Source: Aquamicrobium sp. LC103
GTDB taxonomy: Bacteria > Pseudomonadota > Alphaproteobacteria > Rhizobiales > Rhizobiaceae
Length of the DNA: 64,000 nt
Assembly: GCF_001014615.2 (NCBI RefSeq)
Contig: NZ_LBCQ02000001.1
Span: 1 to 64,000 of the forward strand
Direction: 5' to 3'
Shown here: piece after piece, positions 8,783 to 19,831 of the stretch
Layout: each line of letters starts with the position of its first letter
How positions within the stretch are numbered: the first letter of the stretch is position 1
The notes under the pieces: model-generated
Database searches by the model: none
Told to the model about the DNA's origin: nothing
Seen by the model: the letters and a program-made list of their open reading frames with translations, nothing else
Translations under genes and position numbers: made by a program

Positions 8783-10315
8783 TCAGGCCGCCTGCGCCAG
8801 CCGCTCGCCGGCGATCCGATAGGAGATGGCCTCGGCGAGGTGAATGCGGGCGACGTTCTCCGCGCCATCGAGATCGGCGAGCGTGCGCGCGACCTTCAGC
8901 ACCCTGTGATAGGCGCGCGCGGAAAAGCCGAGCTTCTCGCTCGCGTCCCGCAGGAGCATCAGCCCGCCCTCGTCGGGAGCGGCGACTTCCTCGATCGCCG
9001 ATGTCGGGCATTGCGCATTTGTCGTCACTCCGCCCAGGCCCATCGCGGCATAGCGTTCCGCCTGGCAAAGACGGGCGCGCGCGACGCGCTCGGCGATCGC
9101 CGAACTGGGTTCGGCCCGCGACGGGCGAATGAGGTCGACGGCGGAAACCGCCGGCACCTCGACGCGCAGGTCGATGCGGTCGAGCAGCGGCCCGGAAAGG
9201 CGCGCCTGGTAGTCGGACTGGCAGCGCGGCCCGCGCGCGCAGCGATGGCCGGGCTCGCCCGCCATGCCGCAGCGGCAGGGGTTCATCGCGGCGACGAGCT
9301 GGACGCGCGCCGGATAGCTGACGCGGCTGTTGGCCCGCGCGATGACGCACTCGCCGGTCTCGATCGGCTGGCGCAGCGAATCGAGCACCTGCGGCGAGAA
9401 TTCGGGCAGTTCGTCGAGGAAGAGTACGCCGTTATGGGCCAGCGAGGCCTCGCCCGGACGCACGCGCAGGCCGCCACCGACGAGCGCGGCCATGGTGGCC
9501 GAATGATGCGGCGCGCGGAAGGGCCGGCGGTCGGAAAGCCTGCCGCCGGCGATTTCCCCGGCGATCGACGAAATCATCGAGACCTCCAGCAATTCGCGCG
9601 GCGACAGCGGCGGCAGGATCGAGGGCAGCCTTTGCGCCAGCATCGACTTGCCGGAGCCGGGAGGCCCGACCATCAGCAGATGGTGCCCGCCGGCGGCGGC
9701 CACCTCCAAAGCGCGCTTGGCGCTTTCCTGGCCCTTGATGTCCGCCATGTCGGGCAGGTCGGCGGGCGCGGCCCGCACCGCCGGCTCCGGGCGGGAGATG
9801 ACCTGCGTGCCGCGGAAATGATTGGCGATGGCGACGAGGCTGCGCGGCGCGACGATGTCGATTTCGGCCCCGGCCCATGCCGCCTCCGGCCCGGCGCCGT
9901 GCGGACATATCAGCCCCTTGCCCATGGCGTTGGCGCCGATCGCCGCCGGCAGCGCTCCCGCCACCGGCGCGACCGTGCCGTCGAGCGAGAGCTCGCCGAC
10001 AACCACATAGGCCGAGAGCGCATCCGCCGGGATCGCGCCGAGCGCGGCCATCAGGCCGAGCGCTATCGGAAGATCGTAGTGGCTGCCCTCCTTGGGAAGG
10101 TCGGCGGGCGCGAGATTGACCGTCACCTTCCTGGCCGGCATCGAGAGGCCCGACGCATGCAGCGCCGCCTGCACCCGCTCACGGCTTTCGGCCACCGCCT
10201 TGTCGGCCAAGCCGACGATCTGCATGCCGACCTTGCCGGGCGCGACCATCACCTGCACGTCGACGGCGACGGTCTCGATGCCTTCAAACGCGATTGTCGT
10301 GACATGCGAAACCAT
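8783..10315 (-). CDS. comM: YifB/ComM-type Mg-chelatase-like AAA+ ATPase
   Basis: A 510-residue AAA+ protein of the YifB/ComM family. In naturally transformable bacteria ComM is a hexameric helicase that drives branch migration during recombination of incoming DNA. The N-terminal ChlI-like domain (1-180, starting MVSHVTTIAFEGIE) precedes the AAA+ module with Walker A GPPGSGKS at 217-224, Walker B VLFLDELPEF, the NPCRCG cysteine motif and the C-terminal Mg-chelatase lid. The frame is open far upstream, but ATG 10315 gives the family N-terminus. An 18-bp palindrome lies about 140 bp upstream. Confidence 0.93.
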   Translation of the reverse strand: MVSHVTTIAFEGIETVAVDVQVMVAPGKVGMQIVGLADKAVAESRERVQAALHASGLSMPARKVTVNLAPADLPKEGSHYDLPIALGLMAALGAIPADALSAYVVVGELSLDGTVAPVAGALPAAIGANAMGKGLICPHGAGPEAAWAGAEIDIVAPRSLVAIANHFRGTQVISRPEPAVRAAPADLPDMADIKGQESAKRALEVAAAGGHHLLMVGPPGSGKSMLAQRLPSILPPLSPRELLEVSMISSIAGEIAGGRLSDRRPFRAPHHSATMAALVGGGLRVRPGEASLAHNGVLFLDELPEFSPQVLDSLRQPIETGECVIARANSRVSYPARVQLVAAMNPCRCGMAGEPGHRCARGPRCQSDYQARLSGPLLDRIDLRVEVPAVSAVDLIRPSRAEPSSAIAERVARARLCQAERYAAMGLGGVTTNAQCPTSAIEEVAAPDEGGLMLLRDASEKLGFSARAYHRVLKVARTLADLDGAENVARIHLAEAISYRIAGERLAQAA

Positions 10316-10457
10316 GCTGCCCCTCCGCGCAGGTTTACCTGACAAGTCCCAAATGCAATGCCCGGGCCAGTCAAGCACAGAACAAAAACCCGCGCAAGAA
10401 CAATACGGGAACAAATTTCCCGCTTCAGGTGCGGCCGGGTTGCAGGAGGTTGCATCG

Positions 10458-10475
10458 GCGGAACATATGTTCCGC
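10458..10475. promoter_or_regulatory. Perfect 18-bp palindrome upstream of comM
   Basis: GCGGAACATATGTTCCGC is its own reverse complement over all 18 bases. It lies in the 208-bp gap between comM (start 10315, minus strand) and the SRPBCC gene upstream of it. Its symmetry suits a dimeric repressor. It does not match the alphaproteobacterial LexA direct repeat (GAAC-N7-GAAC). The regulator is unknown. Confidence 0.45.
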
Positions 10476-10523
10476 GGGAGGGGAGCCTGGCCGCGGCTTT
10501 TCCGCCGCCAGACTGAACGGCTT

Positions 10524-11000
10524 TCAGATTTTCCTGGCCAGTTGCTCAAGCTGATCGGCGCATTGGCTCCAGCCTTCGTGGAACCCCATCTTCTCGTGAG
10601 CGTCGCGGTCTTCCCTGGACCAATGGCGGGCATGCACGACGTAACGCGTCTTGCCGCCCTCATCTGCGAAGGTGAGGATGCCGACGAAGAACGGCTTTTC
10701 GGAGGGATGCCAGGCGCTGGTGAAGGCGTCGGTGAAGACGATCTTCTCGTTGGGAACCACCTCCAGATAGACGCCGCGGTTCGGATATTCGTTTCCGTCG
10801 GGGTCTCGCATGACCACGTAATTCGATCCGCCGGCACGGACGTCGAGCTCGGCATGCGGGGTGGTCCACGGCAAGGGCGCGAACCATTGCACGAGAAGTT
10901 CCGGCTCGGTCCAGGCGCGAAACACCTTCTCGCGCGGGGCGTCAAGCAGGCGGTCCAGTACCAGTTCGAAATCCGAAGGCTGTTCGGACGTGTCGACCAT
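10524..11000 (-). CDS. SRPBCC (AHSA1-like) domain protein
   Basis: A 158-residue START/Bet v1-like protein of the Aha1/SRPBCC class: the N-terminal block [30 protein letters not shown] is characteristic and almost the whole protein is this one domain. Such proteins bind hydrophobic ligands and often sit beside ArsR repressors; no ArsR gene is visible here. The ATG at 11000 is preceded by AGGAGG, a strong ribosome site, which fixes the start. Ligand and role are unknown. Confidence 0.85.
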   Translation of the reverse strand: MVDTSEQPSDFELVLDRLLDAPREKVFRAWTEPELLVQWFAPLPWTTPHAELDVRAGGSNYVVMRDPDGNEYPNRGVYLEVVPNEKIVFTDAFTSAWHPSEKPFFVGILTFADEGGKTRYVVHARHWSREDRDAHEKMGFHEGWSQCADQLEQLARKI

Positions 11001-11191
11001 AGAATTCCTCCTATCCTACCCGCCCTTCCCTATGGTCACCGGATTTTCCCGAAGGTCAACCATCGCCCTCTCCGCTCGAGGACGTACTCGCCGGATGCGC
11101 GGCGCGCGTGATCTTGCCACACCCGCGCCGCGCGCATTCCGCAAATCCCGCCGGCGTGGTATGAGCACAGGATCGAGGAAAGATCGTCGGC

Positions 11192-11572
11192 ATGAACCGT
11201 TTGCGGCAAAAGGGAAGCTTCTGGGTCGCGCTCGTCGCGGCCTACATGCTCGTGCTGCAATCGGCCATGGGCGCCCTGGCGCTCGGCATCGGCCCGTCGC
11301 AACCGGCGCTCGACGCCTTCGGCAACCCGCTCTGCATCACCGGCACGGAGCGAAGCGATGCCGGCGGAAAGGCCGGCCACGGCCTGCTGCCCGATTGCTG
11401 CGTGCCCGGCTGCGCCATGTTCGCACCGGCAAGCAATCCGCCCGAAGCGGCAAGCGTCGCGACGCTCCCGTCGCTTCCCGGACGGATTTCCTTTGCGGTC
11501 GAGCGGGATATCTCCGTCCCCGCGCCCGAGCACCATCCGGGCAACCCACGCGCACCGCCTTTGACGGCCTGA
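11192..11572 (+). CDS. DUF2946-like small secreted protein, first gene of copper cluster
   Basis: A 126-residue protein with an N-terminal signal or anchor (residues 8-32) and a cysteine-containing middle, [13 protein letters not shown], reminiscent of DUF2946 proteins that accompany copper genes. The C-terminal 40 residues are Pro-rich. It is followed on the same strand by a PCuAC copper chaperone and a SCO protein, which suggests a role in periplasmic copper handling. The domain call is tentative because the protein is short and divergent. Confidence 0.6.
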   Translation: MNRLRQKGSFWVALVAAYMLVLQSAMGALALGIGPSQPALDAFGNPLCITGTERSDAGGKAGHGLLPDCCVPGCAMFAPASNPPEAASVATLPSLPGRISFAVERDISVPAPEHHPGNPRAPPLTA

Positions 11573-11658
11573 ACGCATCGTCCTCGATGGAGGACGGTTT
11601 TCGCATTCGGACGTCACCCTCACGCGACCCGCGTGGGCAACAAAGGTTGGAATTTCTC

Positions 11659-12246
11659 ATGAACACGCAGATTAACACCCTCGCGCGCGCCGTCGCCGAC
11701 AGTTTCCCCCTCTCCCGCTTCCGCAGCATCGAGGAGCGCCTGGGAATTCTGGGCTTCACCCTGATGTTCCTGTTCGCCATGTCGCAGACGCTTCTCGCGC
11801 ATGACTACAAGGCCGGCGACCTCGTCATCGACCATCCCTGGTCGCGCGCGACGCCGCCGGGCGCGAAGGTCGCCGCCGGATACATGGTCATCCGCAATCC
11901 GGGCACGCAGGCCGACCGCCTCGTCAAGATCGAGTCGGAGATATCCGGCAAGGTCGAGGTCCACGAAATGTCGGTCGACGACAAGGGTGTGATGACGATG
12001 CGCCCGCTTGCCGACGGCGTCGAGATACCGGCGGGCGGAGAGGCGAAGCTCGAGCCCGGCTCCTACCATTTGATGTTCCTCGAGCTGAAGCAGCCGCCCA
12101 AGGAAGGCGTGAAGTTTCCCGGAACCCTGACCTTCGAGAAGGCCGGAACGGTCGAGGTCGAATTCGCGGTCGAGGCCATGGGCGGCGGCGGCCACGATCA
12201 CGGCAATCATGGCGAGGCCGGCGGCCACGAAGGCCACGGCGGCTGA
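11659..12246 (+). CDS. PCuAC-type periplasmic copper chaperone
   Basis: A 195-residue periplasmic protein of the PCuAC (DUF461) family, which carries Cu(I) to SCO and the CuA centre of cytochrome c oxidase. The Cu ligands of the HxM...M...HxM scheme are visible as VHEMS, the Met-rich strand GVMTMRP and YHLMFLEL. The tail is His-rich ([18 protein letters not shown]), a second possible copper site. ATG 11659 is chosen because a membrane or signal segment (about 30-48) ending in LLAHDY follows it; the open frame upstream of this ATG has no support. The SCO gene begins 2 bp after the stop. Confidence 0.9.
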   Translation: MNTQINTLARAVADSFPLSRFRSIEERLGILGFTLMFLFAMSQTLLAHDYKAGDLVIDHPWSRATPPGAKVAAGYMVIRNPGTQADRLVKIESEISGKVEVHEMSVDDKGVMTMRPLADGVEIPAGGEAKLEPGSYHLMFLELKQPPKEGVKFPGTLTFEKAGTVEVEFAVEAMGGGGHDHGNHGEAGGHEGHGG

Positions 12247-12247
12247 G

Positions 12248-14211
<1,964 letters not shown>

Positions 14212-14235
14212 GGGCATGGATTACCTGGCCGATCA

Positions 14236-14402
14236 CGCCCCCTCCACCATGCTTCGCATGGTCCTTCAGGGCGAGCCGCTTGTCTCGCCCGTCCTTCGGA
14301 CCCCCCGCTTCGCAGGGGAGGAAGCGACGCCGCGGCCGTCCGCGACCTGGATCCTCCCCCGTTTACGGGGGAGGGGGACCGCCGGAGGCGGTGGAGGGGG
14401 CG
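14236..14402. repeat. Composite inverted-repeat element between bkdA1 and bkdA2
   Basis: The outer arms CGCCCCCTCCACC (14236-14248) and GGTGGAGGGGGCG (14390-14402) are perfect reverse complements. Inside are a 7-bp hairpin (ACCATGC-TTC-GCATGGT) and a 9-bp hairpin (CCTCCCCCG-TTTA-CGGGGGAGG, 14353-14374). This resembles the short GC-rich palindromic repeats scattered between genes in Mesorhizobium-like genomes. No coding function is seen. Confidence 0.75.
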
Positions 14403-14433
14403 TTTGCCTGCATTTTGACAAAGAGGCCTTTCC

Positions 14434-15447
14434 ATGCCGCGCATGACCATGATCGAGGCGATACGCTCGGCCATGGACGTAACCATGGGCCGCGACGAGA
14501 CGGTCGTCGTGTTCGGCGAGGATGTCGGCTATTTCGGCGGCGTGTTCCGCTGCACGCAGGGCCTGCAGCAGAAATACGGCAAGACGCGCTGCTTCGACAC
14601 GCCGATCTCGGAGCTCGGCATCGTCGGCGCGGCGATCGGCATGGCCGCCTACGGTCTCAAGCCCTGCATCGAGGTGCAGTTCGCCGACTACGTCTATCCG
14701 GCCTACGACCAGATCGTCTCGGAGGCGGCGCGCATCCGCTACCGCTCCAACGGCCAGTTTACCTGCCCGATCGTCATCCGCATGCCGACCGGCGGCGGCA
14801 TCTTCGGCGGGCAGACGCACAGCCAGAGCCCGGAGGCGCTGTTCACCCATGTTTCCGGGCTGAAGGTGGTGGTGCCGTCGAACCCCTTCGACGCGAAGGG
14901 CCTGCTGATCTCCGCGATCGAGGATCCCGATCCGGTGATCTTCCTGGAGCCGAAGCGGCTCTACAACGGCCCCTTCGACGGCCATCACGACCGGCCGGTC
15001 ACGCCCTGGTCGAAGCACCAGCTGGGCGACGTACCGGAAGGCCATTTCAGCGTGCCGCTCGGCAAGGCGGAGATACGACGCGAAGGCACCGCCGTCACCA
15101 TCCTCGCCTACGGCACCATGGTCTATGTGGCCGAGGCGGCCGCGGAGGAGGCGGGAGTGGACGCGGAGGTGATCGATCTCAGATCGCTGCTGCCGCTCGA
15201 CCTCGACACGATCGTCGCCTCGGTGAAGAAGACCGGCCGCTGCGTGGTGGTGCACGAGGCGACGCTGACCTCCGGCTTCGGGGCGGAGCTGGCGGCGCTG
15301 GTGCAGGAACATTGCTTCTACCATCTCGAAGCGCCGATCGCCCGCGTGACCGGCTGGGACACGCCCTACCCGCATGCGCAGGAATGGGACTATTTCCCCG
15401 GCCCCAGGCGCGTCGGAGAAGCGCTTCTCGAAGTCATGGAGGCGTGA
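14434..15447 (+). CDS. bkdA2: Branched-chain 2-oxoacid dehydrogenase E1 beta subunit
   Basis: A 337-residue transketolase-like subunit that completes the E1 active site. Recognisable blocks are VVVFGEDVGYFGGVFRCTQG near residue 25, the FADYVYPAYDQIVSEAA block, and the C-terminal transketolase domain with EVIDLRSLLPLD and VHEATLTSGFGAE. It pairs with the upstream E1 alpha in an alpha2-beta2 heterotetramer. The 294 bp between its stop and the E2 start contain a long inverted repeat (15520-15661) and no gene. Confidence 0.95.
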   Translation: MPRMTMIEAIRSAMDVTMGRDETVVVFGEDVGYFGGVFRCTQGLQQKYGKTRCFDTPISELGIVGAAIGMAAYGLKPCIEVQFADYVYPAYDQIVSEAARIRYRSNGQFTCPIVIRMPTGGGIFGGQTHSQSPEALFTHVSGLKVVVPSNPFDAKGLLISAIEDPDPVIFLEPKRLYNGPFDGHHDRPVTPWSKHQLGDVPEGHFSVPLGKAEIRREGTAVTILAYGTMVYVAEAAAEEAGVDAEVIDLRSLLPLDLDTIVASVKKTGRCVVVHEATLTSGFGAELAALVQEHCFYHLEAPIARVTGWDTPYPHAQEWDYFPGPRRVGEALLEVMEA

Positions 15448-15519
15448 GGATGACGAAGCCTCGACAGGGCGGGTTTGACGGGATTTCCCATTGCCGCGAA
15501 AGCGATCACGGACGGCGCA

Positions 15520-15661
15520 ACGCACCCCCACCCCTGACCCCTCCCCACAAGGGGGAGCGGGACTTCCGACCGCCGGGCTCTTCCTCCTCCTCCGCTGCGG
15601 CTCGGCCGAGCGCGGGCAGATTCCCCTCCCCCTTGTGGGCAGGGGTCAGTGGTGGGGGCGT
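15520..15661. repeat. Long imperfect inverted repeat between bkdA2 and bkdB
   Basis: The left arm (15520-15557) and right arm (15626-15661) are near-perfect reverse complements of about 36 bp, sharing the cores CTGACCCCT and CCCACAAGGGGGAG; the spacer is about 68 bp. As RNA it would form a very stable stem inside the bkd transcript. It is probably a dispersed palindromic element like the one 1.1 kb upstream, but with a different sequence. Confidence 0.8.
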
Positions 15662-15741
15662 CGATGCCCCGCATCGCATGGGTCTCCCGAACTCCTCCAG
15701 ACGCGGAGGCAATTTCCGTTCGGCCACGGGGAGCTTCGGCC

Positions 15742-17067
15742 ATGGGTGAGCACGTCATCAAGCTTCCCGATGTCGGCGAGGGCGTCGCCGAGGCCGAGCT
15801 CGTCGAATGGCACGTCAATGTCGGAGATCTGGTGCGCGAGGACACCGTCCTCGCCGCCGTGATGACCGACAAGGCGACGGTAGAGATCCCCTCGCCCGTC
15901 GACGGAAAGGTCTCGTGGCTGGGTGCGGAGATCGGCGAGACGGTGGCCGTGGGCTCGCCGCTCGTCAGGCTGGAAGTGGAGGGCGAAGGCGCGGCCAGCG
16001 AGGCGCAAGCCGGCGCCGCGATGGCCGATGGCGAGAAGGAGGCTCCGCTGGCCGACGGCACGGCCGAGGAAGGCGAGGACGTCGCCGCCCCGCCGAAGCG
16101 GCCGCAGCCGAAAGCGCCCACCGCGAAGCCCGCGGCCGGCGCGGTGGAGGCCGCGGCAAAGCCGGCGCCTGTTACGGCGGGCGCGCCGCGTTCGGAAGGC
16201 GAGAAGCCGATCGCTCCGCCGGCCGTGCGGCTGCGCGCGAAGGATGCCGGGATAGACCTGCGCCAGGTGCCGGGGACCGGCCCGGCGGGCAGGATCACGC
16301 ATGAGGACATCGACGTCTTCGTCGCGCGCGGCAGCCGGCCGGCGCCGGCCGGGCTGCAGCGCAGGACCGGCGAGGAGGAGATCAAGGTGGTCGGCCTGCG
16401 CCGTCGCATCGCCGAGAAGATGGCGCTGGCGAAGTCGCGCATCCCGCACATCACCTATGTGGAGGAAGTCGACGTGACCGCGCTGGAGGAATTGCGCGGC
16501 AAATTGAACGCGGAAAAGCGCGCCGACCGCGCCAAGCTCACCTTCCTGCCCTTCCTCATGCGCGCCATGGTCAAGGCGATCGGCGAGCAGCCGGCGATGA
16601 ATTCGACCTTCGACGACGAGGCCGGGATCATCCATCGCCATGCCGGCATCCATATCGGCATAGCCGCGCAGACGCCGGCCGGCCTGATGGTGCCGGTCGC
16701 GCGCCACGCCGAGGCGCGCGATCTATGGGATTGCGCGGCGGAGGTGAACCGGCTCGCGGAAGCGGCGAGAAACGGAACAGCGACCCGCGAGGAGCTTGCC
16801 GGCTCGACGATCACCATCACCTCGCTCGGCGCGCTCGGCGGCGTCGTCACGACGCCGGTGATCAACCATCCGGAAGTGGCGATCATCGGCGTCAACAAGA
16901 TGATGGTGCGCCCGGTCTGGGACGGCGGCCAGTTCATTCCGCGCAAGATGATGAACCTGTCGTCCTCCTTCGACCATCGCGTCGTCGACGGCTGGGACGC
17001 GGCGGTCTTCGTCCAGCGCATCAAGGCGCTGCTGGAGACGCCGGCGCTGATCTTCGTGGAGGGGTGA
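15742..17067 (+). CDS. bkdB: Branched-chain 2-oxoacid dehydrogenase E2 (dihydrolipoyl acyltransferase)
   Basis: The core acyltransferase moves the branched acyl group from the lipoyl arm to CoA. The 441-residue protein has one lipoyl domain (1-80) with the modified lysine K44 in MTDKATVEIP, an Ala/Pro-rich linker (about 85-180), a peripheral subunit-binding domain (about 190-225, LRAKDAGIDLRQVPGTGPAG) and a catalytic domain ending in SSSFDHRVVDGWD with H412 and D416. ATG 15742 gives the canonical MGEHVIKLPDVGEG start; the in-frame upstream ATG at 15649 lies in the repeat and is unlikely. Confidence 0.95.
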   Translation: MGEHVIKLPDVGEGVAEAELVEWHVNVGDLVREDTVLAAVMTDKATVEIPSPVDGKVSWLGAEIGETVAVGSPLVRLEVEGEGAASEAQAGAAMADGEKEAPLADGTAEEGEDVAAPPKRPQPKAPTAKPAAGAVEAAAKPAPVTAGAPRSEGEKPIAPPAVRLRAKDAGIDLRQVPGTGPAGRITHEDIDVFVARGSRPAPAGLQRRTGEEEIKVVGLRRRIAEKMALAKSRIPHITYVEEVDVTALEELRGKLNAEKRADRAKLTFLPFLMRAMVKAIGEQPAMNSTFDDEAGIIHRHAGIHIGIAAQTPAGLMVPVARHAEARDLWDCAAEVNRLAEAARNGTATREELAGSTITITSLGALGGVVTTPVINHPEVAIIGVNKMMVRPVWDGGQFIPRKMMNLSSSFDHRVVDGWDAAVFVQRIKALLETPALIFVEG

Positions 17068-17140
17068 GAGGAATGAGAGTGTTTTTGGAAAGCGGAGCTG
17101 CTTCGCGCGCGCCTCTGTCCTTTCATGCAGGAGACCGTCC

Positions 17141-18538
17141 ATGAAGGAAATATCCTGCAAGCTCCTGGTGATCGGCGCGGGCCCCGGCGGCTATGTCTGC
17201 GCGATCCGCGCCGGGCAGCTCGGCGTCGATACGGTGATCGTGGAAGCGGTGAAGGCCGGCGGCACCTGCCTCAACATCGGCTGCATACCCTCGAAGGCCG
17301 TCATCCACGCCGCCGACGAATATGAAAAGCTGGCCGAGATGGCGGCAGGGAAAAACCCGTTCGGCATCACCGTCGAGAAACAGGCAATCGATCTGGCGAA
17401 GACGGTGGCCTGGAAGGACCGGATCGTCGGCCGGCTGAACACCGGCGTCGCCGGCCTCCTCAAGAAGGCGGGCGTGAAGATGGTCGCCGGCTGGGCGCGG
17501 TTCCGCGACGGCAAGACGGTCGAGGTGGAGACGGAGACCGGGCTGCAGGTGATCAGGGCCGAGACGATCGTGATCGCCACCGGCGCGAAGCCGATGGAAT
17601 TGCCCTTCCTGCCGTTCGGCGGCGCGGTGATCTCCTCCACCGAGGCGCTCTCGCTCAAGGAATTGCCGAAAAAGCTCCTGGTGATCGGCGCCGGCTATAT
17701 CGGCCTGGAGCTCGGCACCGCCTATGCCAAGCTCGGCTCGCAGGTGACCGTGGTGGAAGCCCTGCCGCGCATCCTGCCGCAATATGACGCCGAGCTGACT
17801 CGTCCGGTGGCGAAGCGCCTCGACGCGCTCGGCATCAAGGTTCTCGTCGGCGCCAAGGCGAGAGGCCTCACCCGCGAGGGCGACGCGCTCATGGTCGAGA
17901 CCTCCGACGGCAAGGACGAACGGCTCGCCTTCGACAAGATACTCGTCACCGTGGGCCGGCGCCCGGCAATGGAAGGCTGGGGGCTGGAAGAGCTCGACCT
18001 CGACAAGGACGGCCTCTTCATCCGCATCGACGACCAATGCCGGACCTCGATGCGCGGCGTCTTCGCCATCGGCGACGTGACCGGCGAACCGATGCTGGCG
18101 CACCGCGCCATGGCGCAGGGCGAGATGGTGGCGGAGATCGTCGCCGGCCATCGCCGCAACTGGGACAAGCGCAGCATTCCCGCCGTCTGCTTCACCGACC
18201 CGGAGATCGTGATGGCCGGACTGAGCCCGGAGGAGGCGAAGAAGACCGGCCGGGAGACACGGATCGGGCAGTTTCCCTTCACCGCGAACGGCCGCGCCAT
18301 GACGCTCGCCGGAGAAGAAGGCTTCGTGCGCGTCGTCGCCCGCGCCGACAACAATGTCGTGCTCGGCATCCAGGCGGTCGGCAAGGGCGTTTCGGAACTG
18401 TCGGCCGCCTTCGGCCTGGCGATCGAGATGGGCTCGCGGCTGGAGGACATCGCCGGCTCGATACACGCGCATCCGACCCAGAGCGAGGCTTTCCAGGAAG
18501 CGGCCCTCAAGGCGCTCGGGCACGCGCTGCATATCTGA
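17141..18538 (+). CDS. lpdA: Dihydrolipoyl dehydrogenase (E3)
   Basis: Flavoenzyme that reoxidises the lipoyl group with NAD+. The 465-residue sequence has the FAD-binding GAGPGGYVCAI at 12-22, the redox disulfide GGTCLNIGCIPSK with C43 and C48, the NAD-binding GAGYIGLELG, a second FAD motif (FAIGDVTGEPML) and the active-site His-Glu block HAHPTQSE at the C-terminus. As the last gene of the bkd operon, 73 bp after E2, it is the complex-dedicated E3. It converges on a glycosyltransferase gene with a 25-bp gap. Confidence 0.97.
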   Translation: MKEISCKLLVIGAGPGGYVCAIRAGQLGVDTVIVEAVKAGGTCLNIGCIPSKAVIHAADEYEKLAEMAAGKNPFGITVEKQAIDLAKTVAWKDRIVGRLNTGVAGLLKKAGVKMVAGWARFRDGKTVEVETETGLQVIRAETIVIATGAKPMELPFLPFGGAVISSTEALSLKELPKKLLVIGAGYIGLELGTAYAKLGSQVTVVEALPRILPQYDAELTRPVAKRLDALGIKVLVGAKARGLTREGDALMVETSDGKDERLAFDKILVTVGRRPAMEGWGLEELDLDKDGLFIRIDDQCRTSMRGVFAIGDVTGEPMLAHRAMAQGEMVAEIVAGHRRNWDKRSIPAVCFTDPEIVMAGLSPEEAKKTGRETRIGQFPFTANGRAMTLAGEEGFVRVVARADNNVVLGIQAVGKGVSELSAAFGLAIEMGSRLEDIAGSIHAHPTQSEAFQEAALKALGHALHI

Positions 18539-18563
18539 TTCCGCCTAGCCGTTTCGAAGGGCG

Positions 18564-19775
18564 TCAGGCGGTCACGCGCTCGATGGTCTCGAGCCATCTC
18601 GTCCGGTAGGCTTCCTCGGTGAAGCCGGCGATGCTGGCGGGGCCGTTTCCCCCGAGACTTGCTCGAAGCTCTTCGTCGGCGATGAGGCGCTCCAGCGCCC
18701 GCGCCAGGGCCGGCGCGCCGCCTTCCCTTTCCACCATCAGCCCGTTGCAGCCGTCCCTCACGAACTCGTTCACGCCGCTGCAATCGGAAAAGGCGACGAC
18801 GGGCATTTCCAGCGCCAGCGCTTCTGCAACCGACAGGCCGAAGCCTTCGAAGAGCGCGGGGTGGCAGAAGATCGACGCCCTCGCATATTCCGACGCCATG
18901 TCCGAACGGTGCCCCGGCATCAGGAACGAAGCCTCGAGATGCAATTGCCGTACCTTCGCCTCGAGCTCCCGTCCTTGCGGCCCGACCCCGTACAGGATCA
19001 CTTTCCAGTCCGGATGGCTGTCGGCGAGCATGCTCCACGCGTCGACGAGCGTCAGGTAGTTCTTGACGGGAGCGAGGCGTCCGACCGCCAGGATCAGCTT
19101 CTCCCGCCGGGCGGCCGGACGGGCCTCGCGTATGTCCTTCGAGACATAGTTGGGAATCGCCACGATCTTCCTGCGGATGTCCTCGGGGAACCAGTCGCCG
19201 AAGCGCGGAAAGAGCACATGCACGGCCGCAGCGCCCCGCAGGGCGCTCAGCCGCAATTTCCGGTCGTAAGGATTGGGATCCCAGCGCAATGGCGAGGTGT
19301 AGTCTTCCCTGGGAACGTTGTGGTTGGTCGGCACCACCTTCGTACCCGTTCCATCCGCCGCCACCAGCGTCACCGTGTTCGCCGAGGGCAGGAAGCTGAT
19401 CGCGAGGTCGGTTTCGTTGGCCAGGAAATGCTCCCGGAGCCGCCGAACGAAATTTCCGTTGAGCATGTTCCAGGTGCGCTCGTTGACCAGCGGCGCGAGC
19501 GGGCCGCTGTTCATCAGGGAGTAGAGCTTTCTCGTTACCCGGCCGAGGCGGTATTTCGGGGTTCGCTTCCCGCGGACATGGAGGTTCCTGAGCTCTATGC
19601 CCGGATTTATCGGATAGAACGGGGCGCCGTCGGCTTCGTCGTGGAAGAGGCAGTCTACCTCATAGCCGCTCTCGGAGAGGAAATTGGCCAGTTCGCAATA
19701 GAGCCTTTCGGCGCCGCCGCTGCGGCCCGCCAGAAGCCGGATTACCAGCGATACTCTTTTCCTTCGCGGGGCCAT
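18564..19775 (-). CDS. GT4-family glycosyltransferase
   Basis: A 403-residue retaining glycosyltransferase with GT-B fold: an N-terminal Rossmann half (SLVIRLLAGRSGGAERLYCELANFL) and a C-terminal donor-binding half with LILAVGRLAPVKNYLTLVDA and the EX7E motif in FEGFGLSVAEALALEMPV. It transfers a nucleotide-activated sugar to a growing surface glycan. ATG 19775 is chosen; TTG 19802 would add nine residues. It is the last gene of the minus-strand polysaccharide cluster 18564-23924, just downstream of an ABC exporter. Confidence 0.9.
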   Translation of the reverse strand: MAPRRKRVSLVIRLLAGRSGGAERLYCELANFLSESGYEVDCLFHDEADGAPFYPINPGIELRNLHVRGKRTPKYRLGRVTRKLYSLMNSGPLAPLVNERTWNMLNGNFVRRLREHFLANETDLAISFLPSANTVTLVAADGTGTKVVPTNHNVPREDYTSPLRWDPNPYDRKLRLSALRGAAAVHVLFPRFGDWFPEDIRRKIVAIPNYVSKDIREARPAARREKLILAVGRLAPVKNYLTLVDAWSMLADSHPDWKVILYGVGPQGRELEAKVRQLHLEASFLMPGHRSDMASEYARASIFCHPALFEGFGLSVAEALALEMPVVAFSDCSGVNEFVRDGCNGLMVEREGGAPALARALERLIADEELRASLGGNGPASIAGFTEEAYRTRWLETIERVTA

Positions 19776-19831
19776 GCCGGATTTCGGATGTTCCAACCTC
19801 AAAGCTCGCGCTGCCGTTTCGCCGTTCGGTC

